Origin: Pocillopora verrucosa
Lineage: Eukaryota; Cnidaria; Anthozoa; Scleractinia; Pocilloporidae
Direction: 5' to 3'
DNA length: 64,000 bases
Assembly: GCF_036669915.1 (NCBI RefSeq)
Contig: NC_089321.1
Location: 8,418,449-8,482,448, forward strand
The notes under the pieces are model-generated. The model did not search any database and was not told the DNA's origin. It was given only the letters and a program-made list of their open reading frames with translations. Shown here in pieces: positions 1 through 12,500 of this stretch. Every line of letters starts with the position of its first letter. Position 1 is the first letter of the stretch. A program made the position numbers and the translations under genes.

Positions 1-2673
1 TTTATACTATCATTCGCTGTTTCTGTGTGTTGTACAAAGAGAAAATTTCTTAAATTTTGCGACACGTGTAAGTAGTGAGAAAATAAGCGTGTGTGAGTTG
101 TAGGCTCATTTACATCCTGCGCGACCGAACAACAGTGCGCGATGAATCGCGGAGGGAGGGGGAGAGGGGAGCGTAAAATTTTACCTGAAATGAGCCTCTC
201 AAACTCGTCGTTCATGATTCAAATAGCTGTTGATCTAAAATAATATTTTCGAAGCATATCACAAGCAAGGTGCACCTCAGATTCCTTGGGGGTCACGGCT
301 AATGTAATTTTAAAACATTTGTAGCTTAATGTTTATCTTTTACAACAATTAGCCACAAGATAAACAAGGAAATGAACAAACAAAACAATATGACACGTAA
401 AGAAAGCAAAATACAATCCTCTTCCATTATTTGCCAGTTTTATTTTCTTCTGAGGTAAAATCTGTGTACAAGGCAGTTGATTAATGCGATCCAACTACGC
501 TGTCTGAATGGCAAAAAGTCAGCAGAGACTGACAGAAAATTTGTGTCTCGGCTGGACGAAGAGTACGTTTAGCAATTCAGTACCAAAAAATGCTAGGGAC
601 ATGTTCATTTGAAATTTACATATAACTATGCATGCATAACCTATGGTCAAAACATAAAAAAATTACAGAATAGTAAATAGTATAGTGCCAGGTCTGTTGT
701 TTTACAATTAAACTCAGCGAGACACGTTAATGCATTTTAAATCAATGGCTGTTTTAAAATTCTCTAAATTTCGGAAATTTTCAAAATTTGTAATTTCTCT
801 TTGCAATATCATCCTTAAATCCAACATTAAGTTCACAAGAAAAAAGGGAAATGATCACTAAAATACGTTTATCGTTAATAAAAAATTCTCCATGTGAGCA
901 CCATGGGAAAGGTTTAGAGAACGTTATGGAAAATATGCATACTGATGTTAGTGTGTAAAGGTTAAAAGTGAGAAAAAGTCCTTATTATGGCACACGTATA
1001 GGAAACCAAAACCACTATATAAGTTACCAAGTTCCTTCTTTATCTTGGTATAATTATCCTTGATATTGCAAAGAAATTAAAACACTCCCTTTATTTCTTC
1101 AACCGATCTGTTACTAACCTGAGGCCGAGCGCAGAGTTGCACGTGGGTTTTCAATCGCCTTCCGTCGCAGGGATTCCGCTTTGCTAATTGGTAATATCTG
1201 CTCACAGTCCTTTTGGCAAATTTAAGATAATTCTTTATAAGAAATCAACTAAAATCATCTAAAATCTAAAGCCCGTCGAGTTTTCGAGTTACCAAATCAT
1301 GCTTGCCCAGAGTAAACCATTATTCACTTTGTCAATTTCATTCAGTACCAGTCCGTACAGTAGCGGCCATTTGCGCATACCGATTAACTATTACACAGTT
1401 GCTTTAACAACAGTCACGAGTTTCAGTCATCAGTACAGCTCTTTATTCAACTCGTGAGACAAACTCTTGACAATAGTAAACAAAAGAAACGAGCTTGAAT
1501 TTGAATGAAACCATTTTTTGCATGTTCGACTTAAAGTGTCGAAAGACTCGTCAGTAAAGTCACATCTTTTTTTTTTTTTTTAACGGAAAATTTTATTACA
1601 ACGTTAAACCCCTCTAGGCTGAAAAGGTTTTTATGAACGCACTTCCAATGAGAATTGCCTGTTGGGGTTTCAGTAAATGTTCCATGAGCGGCTGCCGATG
1701 GCATTATACGCGGCTGTGGCTTAAGGCGAAACTTTGTCACGAGAGCTTGCTCGCAATGCAAGCTGAACAGGCGGCAGTAGGAGGCATTTTTTTTAGGCGG
1801 CGGTAAAACACTGGTAACCGGCCCTCGACTGTGGGTCGATACAAGAGAAAGGCTATTATCCGTATAACATATCACATCGCTAACACAGCATTTAAGTTTA
1901 ACACCAATTTGAATATATGCTGTCTTGTCGAGAGCCCATGAATATTATAGTGGGTCACAAGTTTGACTGCACAATTGTCTTCCTCAAACAAATACAACGG
2001 GGGAGAGTCTGTTTATTGTGCTAGACTGAGTGCACAGGTGTCTGTTGCAGGACGCAAAATCAGATTAAGGGAGGCGAGAAATATTAAACAAACAAAGACA
2101 GTAAACGGATGCGTGCAGGTGGGATGATAATGCTGGTTCTATTAGGATTGACGGTCTCACAAATGATTGATTTTGATTCACAGCAGAATTGCCAGACTGG
2201 TAAGGTTAAAATGCAGTCATGGCTGGCAGAACTATCTTCTGCTTATTGTGTGTTGTACTTTTCTGGTGGGTTTACTCAAAGATTTCTGTCACAGAGTTTC
2301 CTTTCCAGTGGCAAACAATTCGGGAGATAGGTTCTAAATTTGATAAACCAGAATTCGCACATTCCGTCGGGAAGGCTCTCGGTTGCCAAGCCTCAGGTCA
2401 CAAGACTCCTGAGTTGACGTAAACCTCAGAAAATGCACGTGCTCTCAGTTCCAAATTTGGAACAAGGTTCCTAAATGACCAATGAGACATTCTCTGGTGC
2501 ACGTGCAAAGTCATCGCAACTGAACTTCGGCGGGAAAGTTCAGAGTGCGCGATGTTAAGGTTTATAACTACCTCAAGATCCTGTACAACCCGTCAATATC
2601 GCTGAACACCTTCAAAAACACAATTAATCATCAGAATTTCTCCCTGATACAGCAGAGCTTTGAGGATTCAGTG
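1..2673. other. Non-coding stretch before the first gene
   Basis: I see no supportable gene here. The longer open frames have no recognisable domain. A purine-rich run of G tracts lies at about 150-170 and could form a G-quadruplex, and a 15-base T run lies at 1567-1581. The last part (about 2430-2673) presumably contains the promoter and 5' leader of the acyltransferase gene that follows; CACGTG-like E-boxes occur near 2437 and 2500. Confidence 0.5.
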
Positions 2674-3366
2674 ATGGACTTGTTCGTCCGAATTTTGAGC
2701 GACTATGATGCCGTAAATGCAGCCAGACGTCTTTTATACGAGGTGTATATTAGTGAGATGGGCTGGGATTTTCGTAGTGATAGTCCGACAGGTTTTCGTA
2801 TCGATAAAGACGACCAAAACAAACTTATCCTTTGCGATACTTTTGACGACTCATCTGTTTGGTTTGGAGCGTATAAAGGAGATAGCCTGATCGGAGTTAC
2901 CCGAGCAGTCCAACGGAACAACTCTTTAGGAAAGCTTGACCTTGAACTGTACCCAGCCAGTCAACTACCGTCCATGAAGAGAATTCTCCGCCCAAAGGCC
3001 GACCAACCGTTAGTGGAGGTGCAACGAGGGGCGGTAGCCAAGGACTACAGAAACACACAACCAAGCATAATCCAGCTGCTTCTTCATTCCGCTTTTAGCT
3101 ACGCGCTCGAGAAAGGACTGAATGTGGTTTGCCCAACAGTTTTCCCTGTGTTAGAGACATTATTTAGCCGAGCTGGGATGCGGTTAGTGGAGAAAAAGTT
3201 TACATACGGAGAGGGCTGTGATGAATGGCCCACCTACATTTTCTACTGCTCCTCAGAAGACATGGCCCAAGTTGTAAACAAACTGAAGACAGCCGCAAGA
3301 AAAAGAAAAGCAAGCGTTTCACAAGAAAGAGGGCACGCCAAGCGGGGAAGGTTTCTTGTAGTGTAA
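2674..3366 (+). CDS. GNAT-fold acyltransferase resembling acyl-homoserine-lactone synthases
   Basis: A 230-residue protein is predicted from the first in-frame ATG, which has a good Kozak context (G at -3 and +4). The frame stays open further upstream to about 2545 but without another ATG, so an upstream exon is possible. Motifs run in the order of the LuxI/EsaI autoinducer-synthase family: LYEVYISEMGW (21-31), acidic residues D44/D46/D47, a GNAT-type strand-loop GDSLIGVTRAV (69-79) with R77, and VEVQRGAV (114-121) with E115 and R118, which match the E..R pair of EsaI (E97/R100). The arginine usually found before the F/Y-x5-W segment is L21 here. The C-terminus (205-226) is strongly basic and could be a nuclear localisation signal. 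Acyl or acetyl transfer from a CoA or ACP thioester is inferred from the fold; the substrate is unknown. No intron is seen in the domain. Confidence 0.75.
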   Translation: MDLFVRILSDYDAVNAARRLLYEVYISEMGWDFRSDSPTGFRIDKDDQNKLILCDTFDDSSVWFGAYKGDSLIGVTRAVQRNNSLGKLDLELYPASQLPSMKRILRPKADQPLVEVQRGAVAKDYRNTQPSIIQLLLHSAFSYALEKGLNVVCPTVFPVLETLFSRAGMRLVEKKFTYGEGCDEWPTYIFYCSSEDMAQVVNKLKTAARKRKASVSQERGHAKRGRFLVV

Positions 3367-6300
3367 ATGTTTGTTTCAAAAATGACGATCGGTTAAAAGG
3401 TTATGTTATGATTTTCAATCAATAACAAAGATGTCGCGTGTAAATCGTTGAAAAAAAGTTAGTTTTGAACAGGAGTGATGAGCTCCTGGTTTTGAACCAA
3501 TGGGTTTAATTTACAACCAAAATATCAAATATCAAAAGAAATTTGAAAGGGAGGTGACTGGTATTTTAAGAATTTATTTTTTGTACTTGGTTATAAGTGT
3601 CAATTCAGTGCATAAGTTGTTGTAAACTATATAAATGACTTGGAAAAATGTCGTATGGGAGATTTTTTGCGTGCGGTAACAAGCTTCTCTCCCCTACGAT
3701 GGAACCCGATCTAACAATAGTTATGACTCTGGTGAAAACTAGATTTCTTATAAAAAAATTATTTGCCATGGCATCGAGTGATTAGGACTCGCTAATATTC
3801 CGGAAAGTTCCTTGGAAACCTTTTAGATGACAACGAACACCACACAAATTTTTGTCGCTTTTATCCACTTAACCCTTCTTTTCGTTCATGGCAATCTGAT
3901 AGAATGAAAAAAAACCCTCATCTGAACACGAATTGCAAATATATCGGATCTTTTCTATTGCTGATTCTTTTTCTGACATGATGGATCCTGCTGCATGACA
4001 ACACGTTTGTGGACGTTGCTTCTAAAGTTATGTAGTCACTGACCATTTAAACGATTTAAAATACAAAAATGGATCAAACGAACTAAAACATTATCCACTC
4101 TTACCCAATCTTATCACTTTTTGTGATATTTCAATTTAGGCCGAAATCATGGGCGGAGGGAGAGTAGTTGTTACGAAATTAGTGATTTGACGTGTTTGAT
4201 GCAAAGATCAAAAATGAAATGAGTGAAAAAGTAGTACGACAGATAGTTGAAAAAAACAAACCGTTTTGGTAAAACACTGAGTGCAATCAAGAGGTTATAA
4301 ACTATTTATAATGTCTTGCTGTTATTTTGATTCAGTCTCGGCATCTCCATTCACCAAACCACAGTAGCACGTTGACTCACTGATTTCCTCAAATTTATAA
4401 AACTTTTTGACGTCATTGCAAGATAAAAAGTTCGCCAACACGTTTTCAGCGACCATTCATAGGGCGCATATTAAATTTTGGAAGTACAATAATCCGTTAT
4501 TAGATGACCCATTCACTTTGAAGTCTATTTTTTCCAATGGAATGTCGTCACGCGAACAAGAATTATAGATAGGTGGCTGGGTCTGTTCTCCACTAATAAG
4601 TTTATTTTCCTACCATCAGGGCCTCAAGTTCTCTTTATTCACGAAATAAGCTTTGTCATCCAGCAAAATGTCGGTTCATTTCTAAAAATTTCCGGAAAGG
4701 AAACGGATAAATTCCCACTTCCTGAAGTATGCAGGCTTACTTTAAATGCTCTAAATTTTCATAGCAGTATCCTATTTCCCTTGAAGATATTTGTACCTTT
4801 TCCGTCCACCACAAAAATCTGTTTTTTAAGGTATAAACCGACAAAAGGAAACATGTAGAAAAATAGGAATCTGCCCTTTTTGTATCTGAACAAGAGAGTA
4901 AACTGGATAAGCCAGAACTAAAAGTCGATTAGGAAATACTTAGCCGGTTTTACGGAAATGAGGTATTTATAGAGAGTAAAAATAACATGTTTGGAATAGC
5001 CATTTTATTCACCTGTGTGAAGATTTAAAACATTAAGGAAATGTAGTAGAGGTTAGTTGGTCAAACAACTTTTGATTTGTTGGCACATGAAATCTTTTAT
5101 GCTTAAAATTGTCGTACATTTTTTTAAGTTTAAAAGTTTCACATTAGAGTGCGTTCTACCTAGGACTATATTTAACACTTCAAAGGCATTGGTTAATTTA
5201 TAAATGCTATAGAGACAATGATTGAATGATTTCAATAAGAACTCTTAGACTTTGTGCGCATATTCTCACCAGTTTGAAACTTGTCGAGGTCGGAAACTAG
5301 TGTAAAGCACCTGCGTGGCACAGCTGACGATCTGACCGTGGTTTTTTGTTCAAGAATTCATTTGTTATTCAGGATCATCGAAGCTTAGGTTAATTTCATT
5401 TGTGACACTATCTAAATTATGTTGAATACATGCCTCTTTTAGTTTTTCCTAAGTCACTGAACTGTGCCTGGCCGCTGTTGTGTTTTTATTCATTAATTAA
5501 GCGACTCTTTACATGAATAAAACAATAAATGACTTCAAAACACTTCGAAAACAAGAGTAACACTTTATATAAACGTATGGATGAAACTTCAAAGGAATTA
5601 TGAACACAAAATGCAGCACATTTGATTTAAAGGGTCAGTATACCATTTGACAGGCGCACGCTGAGCGGGACATAGATCGATTAACAACATGTCCTATGTG
5701 ATGGAGTGATGCGTAATTTATTAAGCTCTAATGAGACGAAATCATAGAGCGATTAAAGCGATGGCTACCGTTTAGTGCATTTCCGGTGGGACGAAATCTC
5801 TGCGTTTTCCAAGCTTGGTTGACTTCGCACAATGCGAATGCTTCCAAAGTTTTCTTGTGGTGAAGACTCACGCGATAAGTAAACAGCCAACCCATTCCAT
5901 GATCTCAACAAAGTTGTTTTTAATAAACGAGCTCCGTGTTTCAGTCAGGTTTGATGAATGGCTGCGTGGCCAAAACAAAAGACCGACGGGAATTGTTCCC
6001 GCTGCGGCCCGTATGAAGTTCTTCCCACCCCCGGCGCCGCAGTGTCCGTGCCTTGAATGCACCCAGGGTACTGTTTGAAAACAGAGAAAACCATAACAGA
6101 TTACAAAAGGGTCCAGTTGCCTTTGTCGAGCTCTGAGTATCGACTCACAGATTGGAATTGCCAGTATTATCTAACCGAAAAAAACTAAAAGAAAGTGATC
6201 ACAAAAACAGCTTCGGTACATCCTTTGTTGTCATTTTTTATTTGTATTACGCGAAATAAAAAACAGGTTTTTTTTCTTCGTCGATGTTAAGCTTTCCCCT

Positions 6301-7718
6301 ATCCAGGGTTGTTTTGAAGCTTAGACTTACTATGACTTTCACCTGCAAAGCAGAATTATTATCACTAACACATCCTTTTATTTTTAATCGAAAACCTTCA
6401 GTAATTCTCTCGAAGTAGTTCATTTCGATGGATGATGCTCATTGGCTATTTTTCAAATTTTTTTCTACCGCAAGACCATGTCAGTTTGTCGGCGCTACAC
6501 GCGCTCGACTTTAGTCTCCTTTCTCATTAGTTTTCACACATGATTAACGGCTATTCGCACTATTTCCAGGACATCTAGTCTCCTTAGACGACTAAAATTA
6601 CCGTCACACTTCTATGGAGTCTCAGAGGAAACGCTCCGTCTTCCCTAAAGCGTTCTTGCTCCTGTCAAAAACTGGAAATTGTTCTGACATCTTACAAGTT
6701 TCCAAGCGTCTTTTTTTTGCTTATCATGCAGCCTTTCATGACATTCATCCGTGAAAAAAAGTGAATACGTAAATAAATTTGGCTCTCGTTGTCCAAATTA
6801 GCACTGAATTTGTTCAGGAGTTCGATTAATTTATATTACAAACAAGTTGGATTGAGCGCTCATTGAATTAAGGTGTCACTTGAAAATGAACATGCAAGCA
6901 AGTTTATTGATTTATGAATTGCGCGCCAGGTTCGGAGTAAATGTCGCGGTCTTCTTTCTTCGATCGCAAGTTAATAAAGGTGCTGTTTGAATAGCTGAAC
7001 TGAGTTTAGATCCATATCTCCTTTTAATAACACTCATTAATTATAACTTTGGACCAAAAGAAAACTTTTTTTGTTTTGTTTTGCAGCTTTCATTCGCACG
7101 CGTCATTTCAGAGCATGCATTTTTTGGTTTCCGATTGTGGGTTAGTGGGGATCTTTTATCATCCATACACACGACTCTTGTTAACAACCAGCTGTGACAA
7201 CTGGAACCTCTCTAAGAGACACAACGATTAGTTACAGATATTTTAAGCCTTTCTGTCCTGTACAAAAATATGTTTATTTCCATATAGCGGTCTTTTTTAG
7301 GGGGGTTGTAAGATTGGGAAGCTGCATAAATAATGCATTGAAGATGTTCCTCTCTCTCATTGAGTAGCACCATGAATTGCCAAAAATGCAGATGATATGC
7401 CATGTTTTTTGAAATTATGATGTGCCAAAAATTTACCTTTCTTGTCAGACCTTGTGTGCTCAGCGGGGCCACCCGTCCGAAATTTTTGCGAAACGAGAAT
7501 CAACATTTATTGCGATATGAATGAGATAAGAAATTTGTTATAATAAATTTCATTAAACTCGAATATTCCGTTTTTGTTTTCCACGCCCTTATAATTTATC
7601 TACGAAGAGATTATATGAAGGCTTTTAATTAAATTTATCACCCATTTGTGTCAACTCTTTCGGTCTTTTGCACGCGCAGCATCGACGGCGCCAGCAGTTT
7701 ACCAAGTCAGCATAGCGA
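3367..7718. other. Intergenic stretch between acyltransferase and first Hox gene
   Basis: About 4.3 kb of AT-rich DNA. I see no supportable coding exon. The first part should contain the 3' UTR of the acyltransferase, but no AATAAA signal occurs close behind its stop. A slightly richer segment at about 5940-6065 has open frames on both strands, which fits chance openness in GC-rich DNA better than a gene. Confidence 0.45.
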
Positions 7719-7818
7719 TGACGTCACATATTTGTTAAGGAGCCAATCATGTAATTAATCTGGCTATCTAATTACAGCACTAAATTATGACCACAGCGAG
7801 AGCGAATATTGCTCTCGC
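7719..7818 (+). promoter_or_regulatory. Proximal promoter region of the first Hox gene
   Basis: Within 165 bp of the start codon lie a perfect CRE palindrome TGACGTCA (7719-7726), a CCAAT box in AGCCAATCA (7741-7749), several homeodomain core sites (TAATTA at about 7753 and 7770, AAATTA at about 7782), and an inverted repeat GCGAGAGC (7796-7803) / GCTCTCGC (7811-7818) around AATATT. The motifs are visible; the promoter role is inferred from their density and position. TAATTA sites would allow Hox auto- or cross-regulation. Confidence 0.5.
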
Positions 7819-7883
7819 CAGACTGGTGCCCTAGTCATTTCTACTTTGAGTTACTCGTTTGAGCACAACGGCGCGAGCGTACT

Positions 7884-8229
7884 ATGGACTGCTTTTACCA
7901 AGCAAATCAGAGAGTTCGACCACCTCCTTACTTCAACACTTCACCGGTTATGTATGGATATGGTGTTCCTTCTTACTATTCCCCGCCGTTTTTCCCGCTA
8001 AATCGTAACTCTCAGGTCCACAGGCCGCCGGTAATATCTGCAAGCCCTCCTCTAAGCATTCCAAACCCAATGACAAACTCAGAAAGCAGTACCAGTCCTG
8101 TTTCGGTCGGCTCTCAAACTCCTCCAGAATCACCCAGCGAAACTTCTACAGACACGCACGAATCCACTGAACATAACGATGATGTTTGCCAATCAGCCAA
8201 AGATGCCAGCGAATCAGAAGACAAAACAG
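7884..8229 (+). CDS. Hox-type homeobox gene, exon 1 (N-terminal region)
   Basis: First coding exon of a 207-residue Hox-type protein. The ATG at 7884 is the first residue of the open frame. The 115 complete codons are rich in Pro, Ser, Tyr and Asn at first (aromatic/proline residues 10-50), then Ser/Thr/Glu-rich and acidic (about 55-115), typical of a disordered transactivation region. There is no YPWM hexapeptide in this exon. The exon ends at CAG|GTGAGC, a strong donor, leaving one base (G). It joins the acceptor at 8577-8578 (TTTAG) across a 349-bp intron and rebuilds a GAC codon in frame, giving a total of 624 coding bases. The splice is predicted, not confirmed by transcript. Confidence 0.85.
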
Positions 8230-8578
8230 GTGAGCAAACGGAAGATTTAGTTGTTAAAAAGACGATGAGTCAAGTTCAGCCGGCATCTAAGTAGATAAGT
8301 TTCAGGAAACGTTTAATTGTATACTTGAAGTTTGAACGAATTTGATAGTGCAATCGTTTCAATTACTTACGGGTCAACTTGAATGGAAAATAGAATAAAT
8401 CAAAGGTGAAATAATATTTAAAACCCTTGGCATCAGTCTTGCATGCAAATCAAAAGGTAACTCTGATATTTAAATTCATTATATTTAAGTTCAGTATTAC
8501 AATCTATTTGAATTAAACAATTTTTCTTCATATGCGAGAACATGTTTTCATGGAATTCAACTTTGTTCAAATATTTAG

Positions 8579-8856
8579 ACGGTGAAGACGAGAGAGATGT
8601 ACCATGGCATTATAAACAACCTTTCAAGCATCGCCGACGAGTGGCATACAAGAGAAACCAAATTCTGGAATTAGAAAAAGAATTTCACTTCACGAGGTAT
8701 CTTACGAAAGAGAGACGTTCAGAAATGGCCACGATGTTGCAGCTCTCTGAACGACAAATCAAAATTTGGTTCCAAAATCGGCGTATGAAATGGAAAAAGG
8801 ACAACAAACCCGTGATTCCAACAAGTAGAGGAATGCGGCGAGGATGTACAAGATAG
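8579..8856 (+). CDS. Hox-type homeobox gene, exon 2 (homeodomain)
   Basis: This exon encodes residues 116-207 with a complete 60-residue homeodomain at 132-191 (bases 8626-8805). Key positions are intact: L16, F20, the recognition helix with W48 F49 N51 R53, and [30 protein letters not shown] identifies an Antp/Hox-class protein. A tryptophan in DVPWHYKQ (122-129) lies 7 residues before the homeodomain, 14 residues before homeodomain position 8. That spacing recalls the PBC-contacting W of Hox9/10-type proteins more than a YPWM far upstream. The C-terminal tail is only 16 residues. The protein is a nuclear DNA-binding patterning factor. Cnidarian Hox orthology is disputed: a derived or posterior-like Hox (HoxE/F- or HoxB/D-like) is possible, so I give no symbol. 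Confidence 0.9.
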
Positions 8857-9568
8857 GCGAGATACACCCGTTCAGAGATAATCAATTATAATTTGTTGTA
8901 ATCCTCTTTTTAGCAGACTTGAAGGTGTATAAAAATTTTCTCTTCCTTTGCGTCGGACGAATGGAGCGTTAGACAGCCATCGAAGTGTTACAAATTACGG
9001 CGAAAGGTTTATTCCGCTACATTTGCAATTTGAACTCTTTCTTTGTCTGCGCATAACATAACCTCGACTTTCGTCACAAGTTCTTTACGATCAAACAAGC
9101 ACTGAAAGATTGTGAAGTTGTAAATAATTGTAAAACATGAAAACTCGTTCAGGAATTGAGTCAGACAGCAACGGGTTACAAATGAGGTGTTAAGCCGATT
9201 CGTCTAAACAGAGACACGAAGGCACTTCCACTGCGTCACTTTGAACGTTTTGTTTCTCGCCAACGAACTTCTCCACTTTACGAATCTTCAAAGAATATTC
9301 AGCCTAGTTTACGCTTCTTACTTACTTGTTTTTATCTTTACTCAATATCAATCTCGTTCGTCGTTTTATCGAATGCCGCTGTGCGAGGCGGCATTTTAGT
9401 CAAAGAAATTTGTGTTAAATTTCTTATGCACTTCTCTTTAGTAGGATTAAAATCTCCGGTGGTTAAAAACGCTGTTCAAACGCAAAACTCCATTTATCGA
9501 GATTTCTTTCACTTGTAAGTATATATTTAAAAGGTTTTGTGAAAAAGCGTTTTCATTGTCACAATAAA
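8857..9568 (+). other. Probable 3' UTR of the first Hox gene
   Basis: The first AATAAA behind the stop codon is at 9563-9568, about 0.7 kb downstream, a spacing close to that of the second Hox gene. The stretch contains a perfect 8-bp hairpin AATGCCGC (9372-9379) / GCGGCATT (9388-9395) with an 8-base loop. The transcript end is inferred. Confidence 0.4.
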
Positions 9569-12500
9569 TTTATAGTTACCAAAGTCTGGACTCAGTAGTA
9601 TATTTTACTTGCACCGCCGAGTTTGTGCTAAACTGTACTCGAGTGTAACAATGATTAGAGCTTCCTGTTTGCAAGGCGTTCTTTAAACTGGGCAAATATA
9701 AATGTGGTACTGATGAAATTCACTCTCTTGCTGAGCGCCTTATGGCCATCTCTTTGTACCTAGACGGCAAAATACAATAGACTCTTCCGCTCTTAGTACA
9801 TGGCAAAAAGTGCCTCTACACGAAAATGGTTTCTCTTTTGTCACAAAGACAACTGCGTAAGTATGACTTAAGTCTGTTAAGATAATGAATTTATTTCATC
9901 AGTAAGGGAATAAAAAATCATCTCCTTGACTACATTTTTTCAAATAAATAACTGTGGAAAAGACATTCGAGCGTTTGTTCGTGATTATCATTAGCGGTGT
10001 TTTGATGAAGCCATGTTCAAGGGTCACTGAGTGGTAAAGACATTGTGAAGTTATATGTTTGATTAAGCAAATTATTTAATAAAAACAATTAATACAACGA
10101 CACATTCATGCCTGCGAGGCAAAACGAGAAATTTGCATGATTAAGATCGATAGAGATCAAGGGTTTTTCTTTAAACAAACTTCCGACAATAAGAGCCACA
10201 ATTCTTCTTCGCCACAGAGTTGGAGGGTTTGTGTTTTATCATCAACCAACTGCTACTTATTTTTGCAAGATATTTTTAACTTTAGCCGCCTTTTTACCAT
10301 TATTTCTGAAGCAAAACAACCTTTTGTTCTTTGATAAATAACATCTGTATAGTTTGATTGTTTTAGACCAAGCAGATATATTCTTTGTTTAGTAAATCGC
10401 GTCAGCCTTTAGTGAAAACGACAGCATACTTTCGTTCAAAACAAAAATCATTTCACCCCACCACAAATTACAAGTGACACTTTGAATATCATCTTTTACT
10501 TGATAGAGTAACGCTGTATTATGTCCTATCTGAAATCTTTAGAGAATGGGCTACTCGTTGTTCGTAAGCAAGTATTCTTAAAGTGGTATTTGAAACGTGC
10601 GCTTGAGGTATAATCAATGCCTTCATTGTTTTCTTTCATCTAAAAGAGCCGATCAAAATCTCGGTTCAGCTGCGCAGAGTTTTGTATTAAAAAGTCTTAA
10701 TTCAATTGTTTCTTAGTTCGAGAGAAAAACCTTTTTTTTTTTGCTGAGTCGATAATGACCGAAGTTTGGATTATCCACCGCTTTCCATGCTCTTTTAGAC
10801 GGTTTGACTAACAGCAATCATTCGCTTATTAAACATCTCAGACCTCTAAGATTCGTAAGAATGTGTCAACGAGGGAATCGATTTATATAGTTTCCCCTCA
10901 ATTCCTACTGTGCAAAAACTATGCAACAAATGAGAATACAAATATATGAAATTTTGTCTGTGTTTCGTGAAGAGCCTATTGTACAGTTCTCTTTCATGCA
11001 TGGGGATGCTTCGTGTACAATGTTTTGTTTTCCAGATGCGGTAACATTCAACGGCAGTGCTAACTCAGTAGCTCCCGCATAACAGAATATTCAGTTTCTT
11101 TGCTATTGAAACCGATTAGCAGCTCCTTTAACAAGCGTAATTGCCCGTAAACAAAATCTCTACCGAGGTGTGAAAAATGTCAGCCTCGCTAAAGAGGTTG
11201 ATCTCTAACAGCAGACATAATCCCGAGTTCATTTGCCGATTCGTACACCGAATGTCCTTTTTGTGGTTGAATATGTTAGTAACTGACACATTTAAGAGTT
11301 TTTTCGGCTAAAGGTAAATTTTCCCGAGCACCTTTGACTAATACAATTAGGGATTTTTTTTTTCTCGATCGGGACATTTTCCCCAGGGTATCAGTGTACA
11401 TAGTTGTCCTCGATTTCCGATTTCATATGACAGCGTAAAAACCTTCAGTGCATCCAAACTGATGAGTTAAATGTTACAACCTTCTACAACTCTGTAAAAG
11501 CAGCAAAACCTATCGTGCTTCCAACAGAGTCGAGAAAATCTTCATAACTGAACAAACAAGGTGAATACGGAGTACGCATCAACAATTTGCTTACAGCATT
11601 CGCATTTGTTCGCGAAAAGATCGCCCTGTGTACCGCTGCGAAATGTTTAATTATTTTTCACACTTTGGCCGTGTAATCTCTAATTTACTTTCATTGCACT
11701 GAAGAGGAAGACATGACATTAAATAAACTATTTTAATCAGTTCCGTGAGTTTCTCATTCCCTGTTGCAGACTGAAATGGTGGCCAGTTCTTTCTCGGTGT
11801 GATTTCACGAACGATTGTGTTCTAAATGTACACCGTCAAACCGCAATCATGCAGCAGATTGTTCTAAGCATTAAAATATAGCAGTATTCAGGATTAAAAT
11901 AATTAAGCTTAATTTGAGTTATAAAAAAAAAAGAGGTCTGTGCAGGTGTGATAAAATATTCTCTACCCGATCAAAAATCAATCACTCGCAAGAAAAAAAA
12001 CCTTTGGGATGGCACGCCCAGTATGACAGTCGAATGTCGAAGGATTAACAACCAAAGGAGTTTTGAAAGTTATGAGTGATACCGCTAACACTTATATTAC
12101 AGGCAACCAAATCGATGCCAGTTTTACCTTTGATAACTATAAAGTAATGTTACCTTGATAGCTTTTTCCTCTTTTCACATTATAGAGTTTCGTCATTAAA
12201 TTGTCTTCACCAAGGGAAGATGAGAAAAAGCTGTGAATACACCAACCGCATGCGAAAATAGCGAGGGGTTGTGCTGTATCACGTACCAAGATGCGAAGAA
12301 ATACTCGTATAAGTTTCACTTCCTACTGCGTGTTTTATTCATAGGTTTAACCCTTAAAGTACTTTGAAGTCAAAACCATATTTTACGTCGACTAAACGTC
12401 ACAGTTTTTGACCCAGAGACAAATACTTCACATTGAGAACTGACTGTGTTGCGCCTGACTGTCAATCCATTATTAAATTTCATAAATCGGTTTTTTATAT

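Noticed and set aside
2545..2673. N-terminal extension of the acyltransferase
   Set aside because: The frame is open but begins with GTG, not a usual eukaryotic start; the first ATG at 2674 has a good context and starts just before the conserved region.
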